DNA of 64,000 nucleotides from Hymenobacter wooponensis (GCF_004745865.1 NZ_SRKZ01000004.1:772218-836217), one strand, 5' to 3'; shown: positions 44,803-53,192, counted from the stretch's first letter. A program made the numbers and translations. The notes: generated by a model not told the origin, from the letters alone.

Positions 44803-44810
44803 TACCTTGC
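44803..44810 (+). promoter_or_regulatory. -7 promoter box of the first TerC gene
   Basis: TACCTTGC, one mismatch to TAnnTTTG, 10 bases before the ATG. The same box and following bases (CGCCTRC...CATG) recur before the second TerC gene. Confidence 0.6.
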
Positions 44811-44819
44811 GCCTACCGC

Positions 44820-45587
44820 ATGAACATTCATCTTCAGGAAATTCTCGACAACCCGCTGGCTGCCTTGGCCATTGTGGGCAACCTGGTTATAATCGAAAGC
44901 CTGCTCTCCGTGGACAACGCGGCCGTGCTGGCCACCATGGTTTCTGACCTGCCCAAAGAGCAACGCCACAAAGCTCTGCGCTTCGGTATCATTGGCGCCT
45001 ATGTGTTCCGAGGCTTGTGTATTCTGTTTGCCTCGTTCCTGATTCAGTTCTGGTTTCTGAAACCTTTGGGCGGTTTCTACCTGCTTTACCTGGCCTACGA
45101 CCACTTCGCCAACAAGCAGAAAAGCTCCGACGAAGACGCCGTTGACAAGCAGCAAAGCTGGCTCTATCGCAGCACGCTAGGCCTGTTAGGTCCGTTCTGG
45201 GCCACCGTGGCGCTGATTGAGCTCATGGACCTGGCCTTCTCCATCGACAACGTGTTTGCCGTGGTAGCCTTCACCGACAACCTGATCCTGATTTGCGCCG
45301 GCGTATTCATTGGTATTCTGGCCATGCGACTGGTGGCGCAGGGTTTTGTGCTACTCATGGCTAAGTATCCGTTCTTGGAAACGGCCGCTTTCATCGTTAT
45401 TGGCCTGCTCGGGCTCAAGCTGCTACTTTCCTTGTTCGAACACTTCCTACCCAATCATCCCTTCACCGAATTCCTGAGCAGCGAGGCCGCCGATGTAGGC
45501 CTGACGGTGCTAACAGTAGCCGTTTTCGCCGTGCCACTGCTTACCTCCTGGCTGTTTGGGGTACCCTATCACCAGCGCAGCCGCTAG
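44820..45587 (+). CDS. TerC-family membrane protein
   Basis: 255 residues, seven hydrophobic segments. Family motifs ESLLSVDNAAVLATMV and MDLAFSIDNVFAVVAF place two acidic-polar sequences within membrane helices, the probable metal path. TerC/Alx/YceF proteins export manganese or help load metalloenzymes; direction and ion are inferred from family members. It faces away from argS and converges on the arginase gene, with a terminator between. A second TerC gene is at 52218. Confidence 0.88.
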   Translation: MNIHLQEILDNPLAALAIVGNLVIIESLLSVDNAAVLATMVSDLPKEQRHKALRFGIIGAYVFRGLCILFASFLIQFWFLKPLGGFYLLYLAYDHFANKQKSSDEDAVDKQQSWLYRSTLGLLGPFWATVALIELMDLAFSIDNVFAVVAFTDNLILICAGVFIGILAMRLVAQGFVLLMAKYPFLETAAFIVIGLLGLKLLLSLFEHFLPNHPFTEFLSSEAADVGLTVLTVAVFAVPLLTSWLFGVPYHQRSR

Positions 45588-45606
45588 GCCACTACTCTGC
45601 AAAAAC

Positions 45607-45633
45607 GAAGCCCCTACCGCCGGTAGGGGCTTC
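45607..45633. terminator. Terminator between convergent TerC and arginase genes
   Basis: GAAGCCCCTACCG and its complement form a perfect palindrome around 45620; A-run left and T-rich sequence right, so both directions can be served. Confidence 0.85.
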
Positions 45634-45638
45634 ATGCT

Positions 45639-46613
45639 TTAGCGGCTAACTATTTCCTCCATCCGCAACCGGTTTTGGATGGCGTCGGTGGCGGCTTCTA
45701 GAATGTCGAAGGCGTTGGTGGCCATGGTGTTTTCCTGATCGAGAGTAGGGTTAATTTCTACCATCTCGAAGCACACTACCCGGTCATTGTCCAGTAGGGC
45801 TCGGCAGAGGCTAATGGCTTCTTCTACGTTCAGGCCATCGACTACGGGCGTGCCGGTACCTTTGCTGAAACGCGAATCCAGGGAATCAACGTCGAAGGAG
45901 ATGTAGACCATGTCGCAGAAGCGCAGCCGCTCATAAATCTCGCGGGCCACTTGGCGGGTACCTTTTGCCTTTACTTCGTCGAGCTTATAGTTCTTGATGC
46001 CCAGGCGCTCAATAATCTCGTCTTCCTCCTGCTCTGTGTCGCGCACCACCACATAGACGAGGTGCTCACCAGTGACTTTGGGGCCGGGCTCGCCCAGGTT
46101 CTTGAGCTTGCGCCAGAAGAACTCCGTTTCGGGCTCTACGTAATTGCGCTGGCACTCCAGGTTATCATCGCCCAAGGATATGGCGATGGGCATGCCGTGC
46201 ATGTTGCCGGAGGGGGTGGTGTACGGGGAGTGAATATCGGCGTGCGCATCTATCCAGACTACGCCCAGCGTCTTGTGCGGATAGGTGGCCTTAATGCCCG
46301 CAATAGTTGCGGAGGCGTTGCTATGGTCGCCGGCCAATACCAGGGGGAACTCCCCGAAGCGTAATGTTTGTTCTACGGCGCTGGCAATACCTTTCTGCAC
46401 CGTGTAAATAGAATCAATGTGCTTGGCCTTCGGAAAATGGTTTTTCTCGAAGAGCACGTGGTTCAGATCAGGCACATGTACTGAGTTGAACCGTCGGAAG
46501 TAATCGGACCCTTTATTGAGGCAGGCCACTTTGAGGGCATCCACGCCCAAACTGGCACCACGGGTTCCGGCCCCCAGTTCGGAGCGGACTTCCACTAGCT
46601 TAATGCGTCGCAT
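45639..46613 (-). CDS. Arginase-family ureohydrolase
   Basis: 324 residues. All manganese-ligand motifs are present: GDHS (95-98), DAHADIH (122-128) and SFDVDSLD (239-246), plus a late acidic E in CFEMVEINP. The GDHSNASA/N-terminal pattern fits arginase rather than classic agmatinase, but the divergent neighbour is arginine decarboxylase, whose product agmatine is the agmatinase substrate. It could therefore yield ornithine plus urea from arginine or putrescine plus urea from agmatine. Manganese need links it loosely to the adjacent TerC gene. ATG at 46613. Confidence 0.85.
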   Translation of the reverse strand: MRRIKLVEVRSELGAGTRGASLGVDALKVACLNKGSDYFRRFNSVHVPDLNHVLFEKNHFPKAKHIDSIYTVQKGIASAVEQTLRFGEFPLVLAGDHSNASATIAGIKATYPHKTLGVVWIDAHADIHSPYTTPSGNMHGMPIAISLGDDNLECQRNYVEPETEFFWRKLKNLGEPGPKVTGEHLVYVVVRDTEQEEDEIIERLGIKNYKLDEVKAKGTRQVAREIYERLRFCDMVYISFDVDSLDSRFSKGTGTPVVDGLNVEEAISLCRALLDNDRVVCFEMVEINPTLDQENTMATNAFDILEAATDAIQNRLRMEEIVSR

Positions 46614-46749
46614 ATTACATTGGCAGAAAAGAGGTTAAGGTGGTTTTAATGCTTGCCGATTGAGAGGCCTAGCGCCCCTCAGGCTTGACGCGCCCGGACC
46701 TTCCGGCGCAACCAACGAACAAAGCACAACCAAAACCCCCGCGAGGGGG

Positions 46750-46757
46750 TATCTTTG
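46750..46757 (+). promoter_or_regulatory. -7 promoter box of the arginine decarboxylase gene
   Basis: TATCTTTG, perfect match. The transcript has a leader of about 135 bases, which contains a 7-bp hairpin with a four-base loop (46839-46856). Confidence 0.65.
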
Positions 46758-46897
46758 CGGGTCCTAAGTTCGCAAAAAGGCCGCAGACAGTCCAGTTATC
46801 TCACTCTCTTTCCGTTGCACATTTCGAACAACGTAGGCCAGTAAACTGATTTACTGCGTACTGCCTTCTTCATGTGCCTCTGACAACTCCCCCCTGA

Positions 46898-48301
46898 ATG
46901 GATACTTATCACGACCTGATTTCCCAAACCTTCGACTTTCCTACCCAGGAGTTCCAAGTGGAGCAGAATGAGCTCCGCTTCCACGACATCGACCTGATGG
47001 CTTTGGTGGAGAAACATGGCACTCCCCTTCGCCTCACTTACCTGCCCAAAATCAGCAGCCAGATTCAGCGCGCCAAGGAGTGGTTCCGGGTGGGCATCGA
47101 GAAAATTGGCTACCAGGGCAAGTACTCGTACGCTTACTGCACCAAGGCTTCTCACTTCAGCTTTGTGGTAGAAGAGGCCCTGAAGAACAATGTCCATATC
47201 GAAACCTCCTCGTGGTTTGATATGAGCATCATCCGAGCCATGCACGCCAAAGGCAAGGTGAGCAAGGACACATTCATCATCTGCAACGGCTTTAAGCCCG
47301 AGGAATACAAGTACGAAATCACGCGCCTCATCAACGATGGCTTCGTGAACTGTATGCCTATTCTGGACTCGCCCAATGAAGTGGAGTACTACCACGACAA
47401 TGTGCGGGAGAAGTGCAACGTGGGTATGCGTCTGGCTTCCGATGAAGAGCCGCGCTTCCAGTTCTACACCTCACGCCTGGGCATCCGCTATGCCGACGCT
47501 ATTCCGCTCTATGAGCAGAAGATCAAGAACGATCCGCGCTTCGAGCTCACGATGCTGCACTACTTCATCAACACCGGTATTAAGGACACGTCCTACTACT
47601 GGTCGGAGCTGAGCCGCTTTGTGCACCAGTACTGCGCGCTGCGCAAGGTGTGCCCCACGCTGAAGACCATCGACATCGGGGGTGGCCTACCCATCCAGAC
47701 CAGCATCCAGAAGGAGTACGATTACCAGTATATGGTGGAGGAAGTGCTGCGCACCATCCAGCGTATCTGCCAGGAGGAGGGCGTGCCGGAGCCAGACATC
47801 TTCACGGAGTTTGGCATTTTCACCGTCGGTGAATCGGGCGCTACCATCTACTCGATTCTGGACGAGAAGCTTCAGAACGACAAAGAGTTGTGGTACATGA
47901 TTGACGGCTCGTTCATTACGAACCTCCCCGATACCTGGGCCCTGAACCAGCGCTTCATCATGCTGGCGCTGAATGGCTGGAACAAGCAGTACAAGAAAAT
48001 CCAGCTGGGCGGCCTCACCTGCGACTCTCAGGACTACTACAACGCCGAGAAGCACATCTACCAAGTGTTCTTGCCCGAGCGCAAGCCTGCCAAAGACGAT
48101 AAGCCGCTGTACGTGGGCTTCTTCCACACCGGCGCCTACCAGGAAAGCCTCTCTGGCTACGGCGGAATCAAGCACTGCCTGATTCCAGCCCCTAAAATGG
48201 TGATTCTGGACCGCGACGAGAATGGCAACCTCACCGACCGGGTGTTTGCGGAAGAACAAAGCAGCGACTCGATGATGCGTATTCTAGGATATAGCAACTA
48301 A
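46898..48301 (+). CDS. Arginine decarboxylase, fold III PLP enzyme
   Basis: 467 residues. Candidate PLP lysine is Lys83 in AYCTKASHF (the usual YAvKan position), followed by IETSSWFDM, IDIGGGLP (glycine-rich phosphate loop), FTEFGIFTVGESGATIYSI, and GGLTCDSQDYY, whose Cys is the active-site residue of decarboxylases in this fold. It matches biosynthetic-type arginine decarboxylases (SpeA-like but without the large insert) that make agmatine for polyamines. A strong terminator follows. Divergent from the arginase-family gene. Confidence 0.85.
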   Translation: MDTYHDLISQTFDFPTQEFQVEQNELRFHDIDLMALVEKHGTPLRLTYLPKISSQIQRAKEWFRVGIEKIGYQGKYSYAYCTKASHFSFVVEEALKNNVHIETSSWFDMSIIRAMHAKGKVSKDTFIICNGFKPEEYKYEITRLINDGFVNCMPILDSPNEVEYYHDNVREKCNVGMRLASDEEPRFQFYTSRLGIRYADAIPLYEQKIKNDPRFELTMLHYFINTGIKDTSYYWSELSRFVHQYCALRKVCPTLKTIDIGGGLPIQTSIQKEYDYQYMVEEVLRTIQRICQEEGVPEPDIFTEFGIFTVGESGATIYSILDEKLQNDKELWYMIDGSFITNLPDTWALNQRFIMLALNGWNKQYKKIQLGGLTCDSQDYYNAEKHIYQVFLPERKPAKDDKPLYVGFFHTGAYQESLSGYGGIKHCLIPAPKMVILDRDENGNLTDRVFAEEQSSDSMMRILGYSN

Positions 48302-48318
48302 GAAGTTTGATGACAGCC

Positions 48319-48363
48319 AAGCCCCGTATGATGTCGTTTTAGCGGCGCATACGGGGCTTTTGC
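48319..48363 (+). terminator. Terminator of the arginine decarboxylase gene
   Basis: AAGCCCCGTATG (48319-48330) pairs perfectly with 48348-48359, followed by TTTGCTTGC. Confidence 0.85.
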
Positions 48364-48404
48364 TTGCACTAGGCCACCTTCAGCTAAAACTGTAAAAAAC
48401 CAAC

Positions 48405-48435
48405 TTGGACGCACCCCGTTGTTCGTCTACCTTTA
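48405..48435 (+). promoter_or_regulatory. Promoter of the first mini-lipoprotein gene
   Basis: TTG at 48405-48407, 20 bases, TACCTTTA at 48428-48435. Fits the -33/-7 promoter with one mismatch. Confidence 0.6.
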
Positions 48436-48473
48436 CTCCTCTGAAACCGGTCGTCTCTACTATTTATCATCAC

Positions 48474-48632
48474 ATGAAAAAAGTTTTACTCCTGGCTTGC
48501 ATGGCCACTCTTAGCCTAGGTGCTTGCAACAAAAAGTCACAGTGCCCTGCTTACTCCGGCACTAAGGATGCCTCGCGCCTCTCCTTTCCCATCACGGCCA
48601 GCACCGAATCTTCTACCACGCCGCGCCAGTAA
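48474..48632 (+). CDS. Mini-lipoprotein with CPAYSGTK motif
   Basis: 52 residues. Signal peptide MKKVLLLACMATLSLGAC with lipobox and lipidated Cys18. The mature part is only about 35 residues, starting CNKKSQCPAYSGTKDAS, then Ser/Thr/Pro-rich. The same layout recurs in the next gene. Function unknown; small lipoproteins with CPAY motifs seem common in this phylum. Flanked by its own promoter and terminator, so it is expressed alone. Confidence 0.75.
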   Translation: MKKVLLLACMATLSLGACNKKSQCPAYSGTKDASRLSFPITASTESSTTPRQ

Positions 48633-48656
48633 TTTTGCACATTTTCCTGTGCACTT

Positions 48657-48690
48657 AGCCTCTCCCGCTACAGCAGGAGAGGCTTTTTTC
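48657..48690 (+). terminator. Terminator of the first mini-lipoprotein gene
   Basis: AGCCTCTCC (48657-48665) pairs perfectly with GGAGAGGCT (48676-48684), followed by six T. Confidence 0.9.
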
Positions 48691-48714
48691 TTTTAGAAAG
48701 AAACTTATTCCGAA

Positions 48715-48728
48715 TACAATTAATTGTA
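48715..48728. promoter_or_regulatory. Palindrome upstream of the second mini-lipoprotein
   Basis: TACAATTAATTGTA is a perfect 14-base palindrome about 85 bases before the start codon, and a related TTATTAATTGTATTA occurs close to the gene (48790-48805). Possible operator pair. Confidence 0.4.
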
Positions 48729-48810
48729 CTGAGTGAACGTTCTACCCGTGAACTAATTCTCTTCAAGAGGCATAGAACCTGTGTTGGCCTCTTATTAATT
48801 GTATTAAAAC

Positions 48811-48960
48811 ATGAAAAAACTGCTTCTACTCGCAGTCGTTGGTGGTGTAACGCTTGGCTCATGCCGCACGAAGTGCCCCGCTTACTCTAGCACCAAGCCT
48901 GCCACGCAAACCGCAACCACCGCAATGGCTAGCAACGCTGCGGCCTCAGAACGTCAGTAG
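48811..48960 (+). CDS. Mini-lipoprotein, tandem paralogue
   Basis: 49 residues. Signal peptide MKKLLLLAVVGGVTLGSC (lipobox TLGSC), then CRTKCPAYSSTKPA and a Thr/Ala-rich tail. It is paralogous to the gene at 48474 (shared KCPAYS.TK motif). A GC-rich hairpin follows. Function unknown. Confidence 0.75.
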   Translation: MKKLLLLAVVGGVTLGSCRTKCPAYSSTKPATQTATTAMASNAAASERQ

Positions 48961-48978
48961 TTCACGTCAACAAACCAG

Positions 48979-49015
48979 CGCGCCCGCCTTTGTCTCCGGA
49001 CAATAGGCGGGCGCG
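48979..49015. terminator. Hairpin between mini-lipoprotein and phosphatase genes
   Basis: CGCGCCCGCCT (48979-48989) pairs perfectly with 49005-49015. No T-run; sits between convergent genes. Confidence 0.65.
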
Positions 49016-49050
49016 GTCGTTACCAGTACCCAAGGATGCTGCCCGAGTAG

Positions 49051-49602
49051 CTACGCTGGATTTAGAACTGTACCGAGAATTAACTCCGTGGCGGCTGGCA
49101 GATCTGCTACCCGCGGCTGATACTCGACCGTTTCAGAGTGGCCTACAAGTATGCCGCGCACGCCTGCTTTAGCGCCAGCCTGTATATCGCGGTGCCGGTC
49201 GCCAATCATCCAGCACTGCGCGGGGTCTAGGTTGAAGCGAGCTATAGCTTTTTCCAACATCAGTGAGTCGGGTTTTCTTGACAAGGACTCCGTTACGCTG
49301 GGATGCGAGGAGGCAAAGTACAGGGCATCAATAACGCCGCCGCAGGCGCACTGCAGCTTCTCATGGCAGGCCTGCACTTCCGCTGCCGAGTAGAGGCCCT
49401 TGGCAATACCGGCTTGGTTGGTTACTACAACCAGGGTATAGCCGGCCTGCTTCAAGCGCGCCAGGCTCTCTGGTACGCCAGGCAGCACCACAAACTTATC
49501 TGGCTCCCACACATACGTCCCAATTTCTTCGTTCAGTACGCCGTCCCGGTCCAGGAATACGGCTTTGTTGCGGGGCACACTAGCTAAATCAACAGGTTTC
49601 AT
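49051..49602 (-). CDS. GmhB-like HAD-IIIA phosphatase
   Basis: 183 residues. Motif I FLDRDGVLNEE (Asp18, Asp20), VVVTNQAGIAKGLY, and GDRHRDIQAGAKAGVRGILV match D-glycero-D-manno-heptose 1,7-bisphosphate 7-phosphatase and histidinol-phosphatase relatives. The zinc-binding Cys cluster of classical GmhB is missing: the region reads YFASSHPSVTESLSRKPD. Likely removes a phosphate from a heptose or similar sugar for LPS; identity uncertain. Leftward, divergent from protoporphyrinogen oxidase. Confidence 0.78.
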   Translation of the reverse strand: MKPVDLASVPRNKAVFLDRDGVLNEEIGTYVWEPDKFVVLPGVPESLARLKQAGYTLVVVTNQAGIAKGLYSAAEVQACHEKLQCACGGVIDALYFASSHPSVTESLSRKPDSLMLEKAIARFNLDPAQCWMIGDRHRDIQAGAKAGVRGILVGHSETVEYQPRVADLPAATELILGTVLNPA

Positions 49603-49710
49603 TGACCCAAAGCTACAAGGTTGAGCGTTTTGCGGACGGATGAAGCCTAAGCCGCATGTAGCAAGCCCGCTTATCTGGCCTAGGCCACCCTGCCGCTGGC
49701 ATTACTACCG

Positions 49711-49718
49711 TACCTTTG
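49711..49718 (+). promoter_or_regulatory. -7 promoter box of the protoporphyrinogen oxidase gene
   Basis: TACCTTTG, a perfect match 31 bases before the ATG at 49749. It rules out an upstream in-frame start at 49716. Confidence 0.65.
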
Positions 49719-49748
49719 CAGTCAGCATCTTTCGCAATTCCTGTACTC

Positions 49749-51080
49749 ATGACCATAGCCATCATCGGCGGGGGCATTTCGGGCCTCACGTTGGCCTGGC
49801 ACCTGCAAAAAGCCGGAGCCTACTACGACTTATTCGAAGCAGCTCCTAGGCCAGGTGGCACCGTACGCACGGAGCAGCAGGGAGACTACCTGCTGGAAAC
49901 CGGCCCTAACTCTTTGCAGCTAAGCCCTGAGTTGGAGGAATTGCTGCAGGCGCTAGGCCTGTCCGATCAGATTCAGGATGCGGCCGCCGTGAGCCAGAAC
50001 CGCTACGTGCTGCGGGGCGGCCAGTACCGGCAGTTGCCCGCTTCCCCCCCGAAGCTGCTCACGGGTAAGTTTTTCAGCTTGAAAGCGAAGTGGAACCTGG
50101 TGCAGGAATTGCGGCGCCCGGCCCTCCCACCCGACCCCACGGAAACGCTGGCGAGCTTTTTCCGCCGCCGCTTCGGCTCCGAGGTGGTAGAGTACGCTCT
50201 TAACCCATTCATTTCGGGCATTTACGCTGGCGACCCGGAGAAACTCCTGCTCCACAAAACCTTTCCGCAGCTCGCGGCCCTAGAGCAAGAACACGGCTCC
50301 GTTATCCGGGGGCTCATGAAAAATAAGAGTGGCGCAGGACGGCGACGCATTTTCACGCTCAAAAATGGCATCCAAACCCTCACCGACAAGCTAGCCAGCC
50401 GGCTGGGCCGCGCCCACTTCAACCAAGCCGTTACTTCGCTGCAACGCCTCCCCGATGATGGTCGTTGGGCCCTGGAAACCACCGCTGGCCCCGCTCCCCG
50501 CCTCTACGACCATGTGGTGCTGGCGTTACCAGCTTATACCGCGGCGGAATTGCTGCGCCCCGAGTTTCCGGAAGCTGCCGAAGCTCTAGGCCAGGTCTAC
50601 TATCCACCCATGACGGCTATTTACTCAGCCTACCACCGTGCGGCCGTGCAGCACCCCCTGGATGGCTTCGGAGCCCTCCACCCCAAAGTGGAGCAGCCCT
50701 ACGCCGCCGGCAGCGTCTGGACGAGCTCCATCTTCCCGAACCGCGTGCCGGCGGGGCAAGTGTTGTTTACCACCTTCGTGGGCGGTAGTCAGTACGAAAC
50801 GCAGGCGCGGGAGCCGGAAGCTACCCAAAAAGCGGCCGTGCATGAAGAGCTGAGCCGGTTCTACGGCATCAAGGAAGCTCCGGTGTGGCAGTACCGCTTC
50901 TACTGGGAGCGGGCAATTCCGCAGTTTGATGCCCGAATCGTGCCAGCCCACGCCGCTATGGATGCGCTGGCGCCTCTAGGCCTGCATGCCACCGCTAACT
51001 GGCGGGCGGGCGTGGGTGTGCCCGATTGCGTACGCCACGCCAAAGCCCTAGCTCAGCAGCTTTTCCCGCCCCTTAGCTAG
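49749..51080 (+). CDS. hemG: Protoporphyrinogen oxidase, HemY/HemG type
   Basis: 443 residues. N-terminal FAD motif IIGGGISGLTLAWHL (7-19), RPGGTVRTEQ after it, then LNPFISGIYAGDPEKL near 160 and a substrate domain with ...YYPPMTAIYSAY. The C-terminus GVPDCVRHAKALAQQL closes the FAD site. The protein oxidises protoporphyrinogen (or coproporphyrinogen) in haem synthesis using oxygen; which one cannot be told. Single gene. Confidence 0.9.
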   Translation: MTIAIIGGGISGLTLAWHLQKAGAYYDLFEAAPRPGGTVRTEQQGDYLLETGPNSLQLSPELEELLQALGLSDQIQDAAAVSQNRYVLRGGQYRQLPASPPKLLTGKFFSLKAKWNLVQELRRPALPPDPTETLASFFRRRFGSEVVEYALNPFISGIYAGDPEKLLLHKTFPQLAALEQEHGSVIRGLMKNKSGAGRRRIFTLKNGIQTLTDKLASRLGRAHFNQAVTSLQRLPDDGRWALETTAGPAPRLYDHVVLALPAYTAAELLRPEFPEAAEALGQVYYPPMTAIYSAYHRAAVQHPLDGFGALHPKVEQPYAAGSVWTSSIFPNRVPAGQVLFTTFVGGSQYETQAREPEATQKAAVHEELSRFYGIKEAPVWQYRFYWERAIPQFDARIVPAHAAMDALAPLGLHATANWRAGVGVPDCVRHAKALAQQLFPPLS

Positions 51081-51344
51081 CTACCAACTTCAATTACCTA
51101 GGCCGGATTAAGAAAAGTTGATTTTAGTGACCCGGGTGAACATATAGGCAGTAAGCTGTGGTTATATCAGTAGGAAATAATATTTTCCCACGTGCAATTT
51201 ACGGTAGCTAGTAGGTGTCTATCCGCTTACTATTTCAGCCTAATCCTATCTAACAGGTTCTGGTTTAGTGCACACCTGATTCTGCCAATTCAGCACGCTG
51301 ATCTTCCCCTCCCACCAGCCTACTAACAAGTCGGCCAAGCCGCT

Positions 51345-51352
51345 TACCTTTG
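51345..51352 (+). promoter_or_regulatory. -7 promoter box of the GT2 gene, close to the start codon
   Basis: TACCTTTG ends four bases before the ATG at 51357, so the mRNA is predicted to start at or next to the start codon (leaderless). Confidence 0.6.
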
Positions 51353-51356
51353 ACTA

Positions 51357-52157
51357 ATGAATGACGGGCTTGTCCTCATCCCCACCTATAACGAGCGCGA
51401 AAATGCGGAGCTAATTATCCGCAAGGTTTTCTCGTTGCCCAAAGCTTTCGATATACTTATCATCGATGACGGCTCGCCGGATGGTACCGCCGACATTGTG
51501 CGTGGCCTGCAGCCTGAGTTTGAGGGCCGTCTGTTTATAGAGGAGCGCAAAGGCAAACTAGGCCTAGGTACCGCTTACATTCATGGCTTTCGTTGGGCCC
51601 TGTCGCACGGCTATGAGTACGTGTTTGAGATGGACGCCGACTTCTCCCACAACCCCGACGATCTGGTTCGCCTCTATGACGCCTGCGCCTACCAGGGCTA
51701 CGATCTGGCTATTGGCTCACGCTACATTCAGGGTGTGAACGTGGTGAACTGGCCCATGGACCGGGTGCTGATGTCGTGGTTTGCCTCAGCTTACGTGCGT
51801 TTTATCACGGGCATGCCCATTATGGACGCTACCGCGGGCTTCAAGTGCTACACGGCCCGCGTACTACGCACTATTCCCCTCGACCGCATTCATTTTGTGG
51901 GCTACGCCTTCCAGATTGAGATGAAGTGGCTGGCCTACAAATTTGGCTTCCGCATCAAGGAGGTGCCTATCATCTTCACCGACCGCACCCGGGGTACCTC
52001 GAAAATGAGCAAGGGTATTGTGCAGGAAGCTTTTTTGGGTGTTATCCGCATGAAAGTTAGCAGCTGGTTCCGGCCCTTCAACCGGAAAGAAGAATCGCTG
52101 GCTCCAATATCTACTTCCTCAGTAGCCTCCGCAACCCCGGCTCCCGAATCCCGGTAA
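51357..52157 (+). CDS. Polyprenol-phosphate mannose synthase-like GT2
   Basis: 266 residues. GT-A fold with PTYNERENAE, IIDDGSPDGT, MDADFSHNP (DxD-type metal site) and the RYIQGVNVVNWP and TAGFKCY motifs of dolichol/polyprenol-phosphate mannose synthases. No C-terminal membrane helices, so it is of the soluble, membrane-associated kind. It would make the lipid-linked sugar used by membrane glycosyltransferases such as the gene at 3218. The tail after 245 is Ser/Ala/Pro-rich. Confidence 0.85.
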   Translation: MNDGLVLIPTYNERENAELIIRKVFSLPKAFDILIIDDGSPDGTADIVRGLQPEFEGRLFIEERKGKLGLGTAYIHGFRWALSHGYEYVFEMDADFSHNPDDLVRLYDACAYQGYDLAIGSRYIQGVNVVNWPMDRVLMSWFASAYVRFITGMPIMDATAGFKCYTARVLRTIPLDRIHFVGYAFQIEMKWLAYKFGFRIKEVPIIFTDRTRGTSKMSKGIVQEAFLGVIRMKVSSWFRPFNRKEESLAPISTSSVASATPAPESR

Positions 52158-52201
52158 GCAGTAGTGGGGAACGGCGGCGCTTAAAAGTAGCGCCTAGCAC
52201 G

Positions 52202-52209
52202 TACCTTAC
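52202..52209 (+). promoter_or_regulatory. -7 promoter box of the second TerC gene
   Basis: TACCTTAC, then CGCCTGCACATG. Box and leader closely match those of the first TerC gene (TACCTTGCGCCTACCGCATG). Confidence 0.55.
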
Positions 52210-52217
52210 GCCTGCAC

Positions 52218-53171
52218 ATGGATAACACACCTCTGTTCTGGCTTGCCTTCAACGTCTTCGTATTGGCGTTGTTACTGCTTGATTTGCTGGTCTTCAACCG
52301 AAAAGCCCACGTTGTGCGTATGCGCGAGGCTTTGGGTTGGAGTGCCTTCTGGATCGTGCTTTCGCTCTCCTTCAACTATCTGGTTTACCGCTGGCTGGGT
52401 AAACAGGCAGCCATGGAGTTCCTCACGGGCTACCTAATTGAGAAGTCGCTGAGCGTTGATAACCTTTTCGTATTCCTGCTCATCTTCACCTATTTTAAGG
52501 TTCCGCAGCAATACCAGCATAAGATTTTGTTTTGGGGAATCATTGGGGCGCTTATCCTGCGTGCGGCCTTTATCCTGATTGGGGCGGCTTTGCTGGCCAA
52601 GTTTCAGTTTCTGCTCTATGTGCTTGGCGCTTTCTTGGTGTATACGGGCGTGAAGATGGCTACTAGCGCCGGTGAGCCCGAAATAGACCCTGATAGCAAC
52701 CCAGTTGTTAAGTTTCTGAGCCGCCACCTGCCCATTACTAGCCGCCTGCACGAGGGTCGTTTTTTCGTGCGCAAAGACGGCCTGCGGTTTGCGACGCCCC
52801 TATTTGTGGTGCTGGTGATGGTGGAAACCACCGACGTGGTATTCGCCGCCGACTCTATTCCAGCCATCTTAGCCGTGTCGCGCGACACGTTTATTGTGTA
52901 CACCAGCAACGTGTTTGCGTTGTTAGGCCTACGAGCCTTGTACTTTGCGCTAGAAGGCCTGATGCGTCTTTTCCACTACCTGCATTACGGCCTCTCCCTC
53001 ATTCTGATATTCATTGGGGGCAAGCTCCTGTTTCAGGAGATTTACCACATCCCCATGGGTATTTCCTTGGGAGTAGTAGGCTTCATTCTGTCAATGTCCG
53101 TTGTCCTGTCTCTCCTCTTACCCAAGAAAGACGTAAAGCCCGTTTCTACTACCGCAGATCAACAAGAGTAG
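52218..53171 (+). CDS. TerC-family membrane protein (Alx-like)
   Basis: 317 residues, about nine hydrophobic segments. LIEKSLSVDNLFVFLLIF near 75-92 and TTDVVFAADSIPAILAVSRDTFIVYTSN near 210-235 carry the acidic residues of the TerC fold; RALYFALEGLMRLFHYLHYG follows. Longer than the first TerC protein and closer to Alx/YceF. Family members export manganese or protect against alkaline and metal stress. A shared terminator separates it from the convergent GT51 gene. Confidence 0.88.
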   Translation: MDNTPLFWLAFNVFVLALLLLDLLVFNRKAHVVRMREALGWSAFWIVLSLSFNYLVYRWLGKQAAMEFLTGYLIEKSLSVDNLFVFLLIFTYFKVPQQYQHKILFWGIIGALILRAAFILIGAALLAKFQFLLYVLGAFLVYTGVKMATSAGEPEIDPDSNPVVKFLSRHLPITSRLHEGRFFVRKDGLRFATPLFVVLVMVETTDVVFAADSIPAILAVSRDTFIVYTSNVFALLGLRALYFALEGLMRLFHYLHYGLSLILIFIGGKLLFQEIYHIPMGISLGVVGFILSMSVVLSLLLPKKDVKPVSTTADQQE

Positions 53172-53192
53172 CAACGCACTGCTGTAAAACAC

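Larger units (their letters stand above)
44388..44819. other. argS leader and TerC promoter region
   Basis: About 430 bases between divergent argS and TerC genes. It contains the likely argS promoter (TACCTTTG leftward at 44639-44632), a 13-residue mini-frame (44550-44591), a long inverted repeat (44470-44551) and the TerC promoter (44803-44810). A rightward 193-codon frame covering most of it overlaps argS and looks like chance coding. Confidence 0.6.

Noticed and set aside
42594..44819. T-box riboswitch upstream of argS
   Set aside because: I see no T-box sequence (conserved 14-base bulge) in the leader; the Arg-codon mini-frame and hairpin are a different layout.
49051..49602. Histidinol-phosphatase call for the HAD-IIIA protein
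   Set aside because: No histidine-synthesis gene is adjacent, and the zinc Cys cluster that would support either HisB or classical GmhB is missing, so only a GmhB-like label is kept.
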